The notes under the pieces are model-generated. The model was not told where the DNA came from, made no database searches, and saw nothing but the letters and a program-made list of their open reading frames with translations. From positions 1 to 46,190 of the forward strand of contig JAGOAU010000019.1 of NCBI GenBank assembly GCA_017983755.1: 46,190 nt of DNA. The letters run 5' to 3'. The translations under genes were made by a program, and so were the position numbers. Positions 41,555-46,190 of the stretch are shown here, one piece after another; position 1 is the first letter of the stretch, and the number at the start of each line of letters is the position of its first letter. Source of the stretch: Azonexus sp. Its GTDB lineage: Bacteria; Pseudomonadota; Gammaproteobacteria; Burkholderiales; Rhodocyclaceae.

Positions 41555-42262
41555 CTAGTCCATGTACTTGAGCGGAGGGCCAGGAAGCGTTGTCGGGATG
41601 TCAATGTCGAAGCTAACAACCTCGACACCGCCAACGACCTTCTCGGTGGCGGTGGTAGCCCCAATGCTACCGCCGTCGGCGTCAGGCATAGCTTGAGGGC
41701 CTTCGGTCGCTACCTGTGGTAACAACCTACCGTCGCCATTGCTTTCGACAATACGGAAGGTGATTTGACGATTTTCGTTGTTTGACAGCATCAGGGTCTT
41801 GGCAGGGCCGTCGGTGCCGAAGTGCGCGGCAAGTTTTTCCGCTACACGGGTTGCGACATTCACTGCATTGAGATGAACGCCCATGTCGCGCATGTACTCC
41901 GTTATCGGCTGTCCAGCTTCGTCGAACACGGGTTGTCCGTCGGCATCCAGAACAGGAACAAGGATTGGCTGTCCTTTCGCATCAACAACGGGGACAAACT
42001 TTCGCATGGCCTCAGCAGCGTTGCGCCACAGCTCGGTCAAGCGTGCGCTCTGCATTTCGAAGAGTTCTTCTTGTAGCGCCTTGATCGACTCGCTTTTGTA
42101 CGACTTGAAGTAGTTGCAGAGGTCGGTATTGTCGATTCCGACTACTGCTTCAATCTGACGCAAGCTGTACCCGTCGATTCGCATTTGCAGCGCCTTTTCT
42201 CGACGCTCTTTCAGTTGCATCACGAATCGGCCAGAGGCGTCGTGCTTTGATTTTCGGGGCAT
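41555..42262 (-). CDS. HTH protein of the element, small-terminase-like N-terminus
   Basis: A 235-aa protein, MPRKSKHDASGRFVMQLKERREKALQMRIDGYSLRQIEAVVGIDNTDLCNYF. The segment EKALQMRIDGYSLRQIEAVVGIDNTDLCNYFKSYKSES (about 18-55) reads as a helix-turn-helix of the type seen at the start of phage small-terminase and related recruitment proteins. In the middle are three DxxGQP units (about 92-122: DAKGQP, DADGQP, DEAGQP). The ATG overlaps the upstream stop by one base (TGATG), with AAGGA before it; this decides the start over the longer frame to 42352. The DNA-binding role is inferred from sequence style only. Confidence 0.6.
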   Translation of the reverse strand: MPRKSKHDASGRFVMQLKERREKALQMRIDGYSLRQIEAVVGIDNTDLCNYFKSYKSESIKALQEELFEMQSARLTELWRNAAEAMRKFVPVVDAKGQPILVPVLDADGQPVFDEAGQPITEYMRDMGVHLNAVNVATRVAEKLAAHFGTDGPAKTLMLSNNENRQITFRIVESNGDGRLLPQVATEGPQAMPDADGGSIGATTATEKVVGGVEVVSFDIDIPTTLPGPPLKYMD

Positions 42263-42726
42263 CAAAATCCTTTCTGAAGTTGGGCGATGTACTCGCGCAT
42301 CGCTCGCACCTTTTCGGCCTCGGCTGCTTCCGCTTTTGCGCGTGCAGCCCACTCGGCTTCGGCGGCGGCAAGGACTGGGGCAAGGGCAGCATCGCGAACG
42401 GCATCATCGGCCGCCTGCTTCTGCCGAATGGTGCGAAGCGTCAAGTAGGCGGTTCGATAGCCCTGCGCTACCTGCTTCGCCCGCTGGCCGAGTACCGTTT
42501 GCGCATACATGCGCATCACCTGCTCGTCGTTCCGGCTGTACAGACAAAAGAAGGACAGCAAGGCCATGTCGGCCTCGCTGGCGGAAGGGTAGAAGCCATG
42601 CCAGCGACCCTCGCAAAGCATGATGAACTTCGCCCCGTTCTTAGCATTGGATGCCCGACGCCAAAGCACGGCGTCGTCGTCCTTTTGAGGTTGGTCGTTG
42701 TAATGACTGAAGTTCAGGGTTTCCAT
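42262..42726 (-). CDS. Solo helical domain related to phage primase-polymerases
   Basis: A 154-aa protein, METLNFSHYNDQPQKDDDAVLWRRASNAKNGAKFIMLCEGRWHGF. The core SASEADMALLSFFCLYSRND, then EQVMRMYAQTVLGQRAKQ, matches the pattern (S-x-AD-x-AL ... RLF-x-x-S-x-L-x-R-x-K) that I know from the helix-bundle domain following the polymerase core in NrS-1-type phage primase-polymerases. Here it stands alone, with no polymerase domain attached, plus an Ala/Glu-rich coiled coil (about 105-145). The start is placed at ATG 42726, 5 bases after the upstream gene ends; the ATG at 42786 would overlap that gene. Confidence 0.55.
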   Translation of the reverse strand: METLNFSHYNDQPQKDDDAVLWRRASNAKNGAKFIMLCEGRWHGFYPSASEADMALLSFFCLYSRNDEQVMRMYAQTVLGQRAKQVAQGYRTAYLTLRTIRQKQAADDAVRDAALAPVLAAAEAEWAARAKAEAAEAEKVRAMREYIAQLQKGF

Positions 42727-42731
42727 GGCAG

Positions 42732-43175
42732 CTAGGCAGCAGCGGGAGGGGTTGTTCCCACACTGTTGGCTGGCTGTAGCGCCCATGGTGGGAGCGGCAT
42801 TGTTCCGACGGGTACAGCTTGCTTCGGCATGGGCTGTGCTTCATAGTCAATGGAGTAATCCACCTTCCCGATCTGCATCAGAGTCTCCCCTTTGTGTTGT
42901 GCAATCTGCAATGCGAGTTTGCTATCGCAACCCTCGCACCAGAGATGAATTAGTACCCCGTCGTCGTACCGACTTGGGTTCAAGCGCATGTCGTTATTCA
43001 CCCCACTAGCAGGGTGCCGACCCCTGATAATTTCAATATGGGTTCCTGTTGGCCCATCACTGTTGCGATGAAAGATTTCTACCTTCCCGTGATGAAGACA
43101 CGGGCATTCGCAAATCGGGCACGTCAATGCCGCTTCCCCTGTAGTGTTTAAGGTATTTCCGAAATTCAGTTTCAT
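42732..43175 (-). CDS. Hypothetical zinc-binding-like protein of the element (147 aa)
   Basis: MKLNFGNTLNTTGEAALTCPICECPCLHHGKVEIF..., with CPICECPCLHH near residue 19-29 and WCEGCDSKLALQIAQHKG near 79-96; together these can form a zinc site. The C-terminus is Pro-rich (PMPKQAVPVGTMPLPPW). A good ribosome site AGGAGACTGGA precedes the ATG. A 118-base gap separates it from the gene upstream, the only real gap in the operon. Function unknown. Confidence 0.65.
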   Translation of the reverse strand: MKLNFGNTLNTTGEAALTCPICECPCLHHGKVEIFHRNSDGPTGTHIEIIRGRHPASGVNNDMRLNPSRYDDGVLIHLWCEGCDSKLALQIAQHKGETLMQIGKVDYSIDYEAQPMPKQAVPVGTMPLPPWALQPANSVGTTPPAAA

Positions 43176-43293
43176 TCCAGTCTCCTATTGCGTTTGAAAA
43201 AGGCGGGTTCCAGCGCGGGGGTCAATCAGGACGGGGAACTTTGGAGCAGCAACCATCCTCACCGTTTTCACGGCAACGCTGGAACCCTTAAAT

Positions 43294-43572
43294 CTACGAA
43301 CTAAACCGTTGCATCTCGGTGCCGATGAAGCCGACCTGATTTGCTGCCGCATTGATGCGGGGAACCAGCTTGGCGACCTGTGCTTGTGCGTCGCTGCCGC
43401 TGTACGGCGGGAACTCGCTACCTGCTTTCTTGGCAGCGGCGACCGCCTCGGCATAGTTGGTGGCGTTGATGCGCAGGACGGAAAGCTGAACCTCGACCTC
43501 GTTGGCGAGGTCGTTGATGTGCTTGAGGGTTCCAGCGATGTCGTTGAACCGGGCTTGTGCTTCTGCGTTCAT
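43294..43572 (-). CDS. Hypothetical small helical protein of the element (92 aa)
   Basis: MNAEAQARFNDIAGTLKHINDLANEVEVQLSVLRINATNYAEAVAAAKKAG..., mostly helical and likely coiled coil. It starts one base after the stop of the upstream gene (TGA-C-ATG), with GGAAGGGG before it, so the longer frame opening at 43803 is not used. No family recognised. Confidence 0.65.
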   Translation of the reverse strand: MNAEAQARFNDIAGTLKHINDLANEVEVQLSVLRINATNYAEAVAAAKKAGSEFPPYSGSDAQAQVAKLVPRINAAANQVGFIGTEMQRFSS

Positions 43573-43573
43573 G

Positions 43574-43900
43574 TCAGCGCCCCTTCCGATGTTGGTTTTC
43601 AGAGAACAGCGATTCGGCGCGTTGCTTTGCAGCAACCGCACGCGGGCCACCTTGTTTCTGCACGTGCTGGCGGTCCAAGCTGGACTCCACCATCTGCCGC
43701 TTGAGTTGCTGGAGCTGTGCGTTCTCCGCGAGCGACAGGTTTCGGGGTTTGGCGGCGTCGTTGCGAGCGGTCTTTTGCAAACGCGCAATCTCGTCCTCGT
43801 CAAACTTCACGCCGTTGCGGATGAACTGGTTCCGCAGGTGGTTGGCAACCTTGGGCGACGGTGCCATCGCGATGGACAGCTCAGGGGTCAGGTCGTCCAT
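43574..43900 (-). CDS. Hypothetical basic helical protein of the element (108 aa)
   Basis: MDDLTPELSIAMAPSPKVANHLRNQFIRNGVKFDEDEIARLQKTARNDAAKPRNLSLAENAQLQQL..., with a basic C-terminal tail (RAVAAKQRAESLFSENQHRKGR). It starts one base after the upstream stop, preceded by CAAGGACGC. Charged and helical, it may bind DNA; no family is recognised. Confidence 0.6.
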   Translation of the reverse strand: MDDLTPELSIAMAPSPKVANHLRNQFIRNGVKFDEDEIARLQKTARNDAAKPRNLSLAENAQLQQLKRQMVESSLDRQHVQKQGGPRAVAAKQRAESLFSENQHRKGR

Positions 43901-43901
43901 C

Positions 43902-44351
43902 TCAGCGTCCTTGCAGGATGTGCGGCGGAGCAGGTTCTGCCGGCGCCGGTTGCGAAAGAATGCCATTTTTGACCCATTTGCCGTCTTGGAAGACGTGACG
44001 CTCGATGCCTGGGGTCTCACCGACTCCAGACACCGTTACAGCGTAGGGGTCGGCAGGGTCGGTCGTTTGCCGGTCGAGGTCTTGCATGGCTTTGACCCTC
44101 TCACGGTGCGCCTGTCCGACTTCCTTCGAGGAGGTGCGGATTGCATCTTGCATCTTTTGTGCGGCGGAGGGCAGAACGAGCTGTTCGCTGATGTACTTGG
44201 CAACCTCGGTCTCGGGATAGCGAATGCTTCCGCCGCCCACCTTGACAAAGTTGGGGCCGGTGCCTTCCGCCCTCCAGCGATCCAGCGACGAAACGGAGCA
44301 GGACAAATATTCGGCAACCTCGTCCGGCGTTAGCAAACGTGGCAGATTCAT
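43902..44351 (-). CDS. Excisionase/AlpA-like winged HTH DNA-binding protein
   Basis: A 149-aa protein whose first ~55 residues, MNLPRLLTPDEVAEYLSCSVSSLDRWRAEGTGPNFVKVGGGSIRYPETEVAKYI, are a typical MerR-like 'excisionase family' helix-turn-helix. Such proteins act as recombination directionality factors or operon activators in phages and islands. The C-terminal part is polar and low-complexity, ending PAPAEPAPPHILQGR. ATG 44351 follows CAGGGAAACGCC and has two palindromes just upstream. It heads the minus-strand operon and is a candidate master regulator of the element. Confidence 0.8.
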   Translation of the reverse strand: MNLPRLLTPDEVAEYLSCSVSSLDRWRAEGTGPNFVKVGGGSIRYPETEVAKYISEQLVLPSAAQKMQDAIRTSSKEVGQAHRERVKAMQDLDRQTTDPADPYAVTVSGVGETPGIERHVFQDGKWVKNGILSQPAPAEPAPPHILQGR

Positions 44352-44385
44352 GGCGTTTCCCTGTAAGTGATAGCAACAGGTGCAA

Positions 44386-44408
44386 TTTACCCGTAAATGC
44401 CACTGGCA
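44386..44408. promoter_or_regulatory. Two adjacent palindromes before the excisionase-like gene
   Basis: TTTACCCGTAAA (44386-44397) and TGCCACTGGCA (44398-44408) lie side by side 34-57 bases before the ATG of the excisionase-like gene. Paired dyads at this distance suit repressor or autoregulator binding. Confidence 0.45.
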
Positions 44409-44716
44409 TAGCTTGATTATTGCGAGGGTGAGGCGGTGGCCGGCCTGCACGTACACGCGGGCGCTGTGGGCGGGCCAGCGGTGCGCCAATACCAGTGCGG
44501 CGTCGGTGCTGTGATCGTTGCCCCTGCCAGCGTTGTGTGCCGGCTTCGCGGCCTCCGTGGGCGGATGCCTGGCTGTTGTTACCACATGGTCAGCAGCCGC
44601 TTTATCGCCATTCGATACCGTAGGCTTACCGCGCCGAACCCCCGATGTTCTATGCCCGCCTAGTGGTGTCGGTTTGCTGGTTGAACTACGCCAAACAATG
44701 GGTTTGGCGGAACTGT

Positions 44717-44741
44717 CAGCGATAGGGGTTTCCTATCGCTG
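44717..44741. repeat. Perfect 10-bp inverted repeat
   Basis: CAGCGATAGG (44717-44726) and CCTATCGCTG (44732-44741) with loop GGTTT. No T run on either side, so it is not an obvious terminator. Confidence 0.6.
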
Positions 44742-44849
44742 CGCCGGTTTTGATAAGGTGCCGGTTTCTCCAGCCTCTTATGTGTAACAGCCCATGCCCT
44801 CGCATATTCACCAGCTAATAGAATGATGGAACTAGCTGAATAACGCGAA

Positions 44850-45012
44850 CTGTTAAAAAATTAAAATTAAAAGGCCCGAGTTACCCTGTACACCCCCCAA
44901 GAGGCTAACAATAGCCTTTAACATTTTAACTTTTAATTTAACTATATAACTAACTGTATTTGCTAGGGTTTCTCGCCCTGGGCCGGTTTTAACAAACTTT
45001 TAACTTTTTAAC
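44850..45012. other. AT-rich repeat block, candidate replication origin
   Basis: The segment 44852-44875 (GTTAAAAAATTAAA..., ending AAAAGGC) is an imperfect inverted partner of 44914-44942 (GCCTTTAACATTTTAAC..., ending TTTAAC). Six TTAAC units occur at 44918, 44926, 44938, 44989, 45000 and 45008. The AT content is far above that of the surrounding DNA. Confidence 0.4.
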
Positions 45013-45059
45013 GGCGGGATGGCAGAATAATCCACCATTCACCGCCATCGGCCATGTGG

Positions 45060-46091
45060 TTAATGAATATCAACGTAATAGCATTCACCCCTAGCTGCAA
45101 TCCCTGCCGGAAAAACTTTGACAGGCGTCAGAACTCCCTCGCTTATCAGATTGGCGACAACACCTTTGAGTGGATTGATGTTATTCACCTTCTGGAACTG
45201 CGGAAGGGCGGAGGTCCGCGTCATCATGTAGCTCCAAGTGACGATTCCGGCTTTTCGCAATTCCGGCCTCACACGATAGCTGGCCTTCGGTTCCTCGCCA
45301 ATGTATTCTGCGAGGATGGCCTTTAACTTGCGCTCGGCGGAATCGTTACCGCTACAGAGATCACCTGCATTTACCAGTTCGTCGTAATGAGCAATTTCGC
45401 GCCGAATAAAATCGATAGCCCATTCAGCGTGGGCGACAGACACTTTCGGCAGGTACGGGTTATCCGCCGCCGCCAGCAGTCCAGCGATTTTCAACGCCTT
45501 CAAGTGGGCGCGTGTTCTTGATTGGCGTAATGCGTCATCTGTTATATCGACAAAATAGCGGTCAATCTCTTCATTGAAATCATTCAGAAGCTTATTGGCC
45601 TCGTTGTCGATTTGAATGTCGATGAAATTATCTCCCTTATCCATCAAATCAGCATGGTTGAATACATCCACCCAGTGAGTAACGACATCCTGTGGAATGC
45701 TTTTTAACGGGTTGGCAACGTATGGGGGCCGGTTCCCTTTGTATTGGACGTTTCCGAACCTCGAAAGAAAACCGTCTTCCATCATCGGCCCGTTGCATGC
45801 GCCATTAAAAACCTGAGGCGTCGTATCGCCGAATACGCTGTAGGAAACAGGCCCCACGTCAGCGACCGTTTTTTCGTCCGCGCTGTAGTGCAGACCGCCG
45901 GCAGACATGGTTGATGCGCTCTTCGTATAGATTCGCGTCATCGTACTTTTAAGTCCTTTCTCTGCACTAGGGCGGCGATCATTCCATGAAACAAACCTCT
46001 GCCCAAGCTCTTGTGAAATATGAAGAATCGAACGGTGCTTGGCAAGGTGTTTCATGAGCCCCTGTGTCGGCGCGCGTTTAAATTTGACCAC
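45060..46091 (-). pseudogene. C-terminal part of a DUF3987-like replication/primase-helicase ATPase
   Basis: A 343-aa frame whose first recognisable part (GLMKHLAKHRSILHISQELGQRFVSW) resembles the middle, not the start, of DUF3987-type phage/plasmid ATPases. VSYSVFGDTTPQVFNGACNGPMMEDGFLSRFG is the conserved post-ATPase motif. No Walker A is present. The first codons (from GTG 46091 to about 46058) fall in an IS21-like end, so the gene seems 5'-truncated. Translation could restart at ATG 46055. The rest (to residue 343) is intact, with no stops. Family assignment is from memory of the motif pattern. Confidence 0.5.
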
Positions 46092-46134
46092 CTGTGCGCG
46101 TTGAATTTTGACCAGGGGTGATAGCCACCTGACA
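46065..46134. mobile_element. Short IS21-family-like terminal fragment
   Basis: A 70-base segment runs from TGTCGGCGCG (46065) to CCACCTGACA (46134), with TGTC and GACA at its ends. It holds two direct repeats, AATTTGACCACC (46082) and AATTTTGACCAGG (46104), about 23 bases apart. Multiple spaced GGTCAAATTT-type repeats are a feature of IS21-family ends. No istA or istB is present, so it is a remnant or solo end. Confidence 0.4.
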
Positions 46135-46190
46135 TAGGTAGGCTTGTGGATAAGTGTAGCTCAGAACAACTGATTTCCGAGCCACGATGA

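Larger units (their letters stand above)
44352..45059. other. 708-base noncoding region with origin-like features
   Basis: No supported gene on either strand. From left to right it holds two operator-like palindromes (44386-44408), a perfect 10-bp hairpin (44717-44741), a CAGCTA/TAGCTG pair (about 44815-44837), and an AT-rich block (44850-45012) with an imperfect long inverted repeat and six TTAAC units. It lies between the replication-type gene and the operon headed by the excisionase-like gene, a usual place for an element's origin and control region. Confidence 0.5.
40413..46190. mobile_element. Left part of a putative integrated element after tRNA-Ser (right end outside window)
   Basis: From the broken tRNA-Ser to the window end there are no recognisable housekeeping protein genes. 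The segment has an intact tRNA-Ser(TGA), eight closely packed minus-strand genes of phage/plasmid style (excisionase-like HTH, zinc-finger-like proteins, a solo primase-type helical domain, an HTH protein of small-terminase style), a 708-base origin-like gap, and a truncated replication-type ATPase. No integrase, capsid, mating or toxin gene is in view. The left boundary could be 40413 (anticodon loop) or 40630 (tRNA 3' end). It could be a phage satellite, a small integrative plasmid or a decaying prophage. Confidence 0.55.

Noticed and set aside
43185-43454. An 89-aa minus-strand frame overlapping the 92-aa helical protein gene
   Set aside because: Arg/Ser-rich composition of a shifted-frame shadow and no ribosome site; the operon gene in the other frame has a proper start one base after the previous stop.
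44436-44787. Small plus-strand frames in the gap of the element
   Set aside because: No ribosome site, no recognisable domain, and they overlap each other and the hairpin region; treated as noncoding.

Overview
The window reads as chromosome of a betaproteobacterium, most likely Rhodocyclales (Dechloromonas/Azonexus-like). This is inferred from gene order and protein style (dnaX-ybaB-recR next to ffs, petABC-sspAB, a 'PVWY' cytochrome b); no database was searched. Base composition is G+C-rich up to about 40.3 kb and more mixed after that, with a very AT-rich patch near 44.85-45.01 kb.

Layout. 1-147: end of an rRNA operon (3' part of 5S rRNA and its terminator). 211-306: SRP 4.5S RNA. 337-2873: dnaX-ybaB-recR. 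2957-5588: petABC (cytochrome bc1). 5672-6706: sspA-sspB. 6835-25814: a large nitrate/nitrite assimilation island, with nasA-ybiB; nirB-nirD-nitrate transporter-exported P-box protein-PP2C/kinase fusion-MFS-sirohydrochlorin chelatase-NasT; nrtA-nrtB-ATPase; and a NarX/NarL-type pair. 25824-26524: two small paralogous genes of unknown function on the minus strand. 26674-40246: housekeeping genes (spermidine-synthase-like protein, tRNA-Arg(CCT), uup, MFS, two metallo-beta-lactamase-fold proteins, an AlkA-type glycosylase, accA, tilS, dapA, bamC, rlmD, a Bax-inhibitor-1 family protein). 40374 to the end: a broken tRNA-Ser(TGA), then an intact tRNA-Ser(TGA), then a foreign-looking element with a tightly packed minus-strand operon, an origin-like noncoding region, and a truncated replication-type gene next to an IS21-like end.

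How the genes work together. NrtABC and the NNP-type permease import nitrate. NasA reduces nitrate to nitrite and NirBD reduces nitrite to ammonium. The CbiX-type chelatase can supply siroheme for NirB. Control appears layered. Three sigma-54 promoters (before nasA, nirB and nrtA) each have an NtrC-like dyad or half-dyad upstream. The nrtA leader can form a hexaloop hairpin that overlaps one arm of a terminator, which is the expected target of the ANTAR antiterminator NasT encoded upstream. The nirB leader also has a hexaloop hairpin. No NasS is visible, but the operon encodes an exported protein with two NarX-like P-boxes and a membrane-anchored PP2C-kinase fusion.

The most novel material is (i) the operon holding the tandem P-box protein, the phosphatase-kinase fusion and NasT; (ii) the element after tRNA-Ser, which may have split a host tRNA-Ser(TGA) and carries an intact one; and (iii) a short motif, core TGCGGTCGAC, found in the same orientation just after five different genes.
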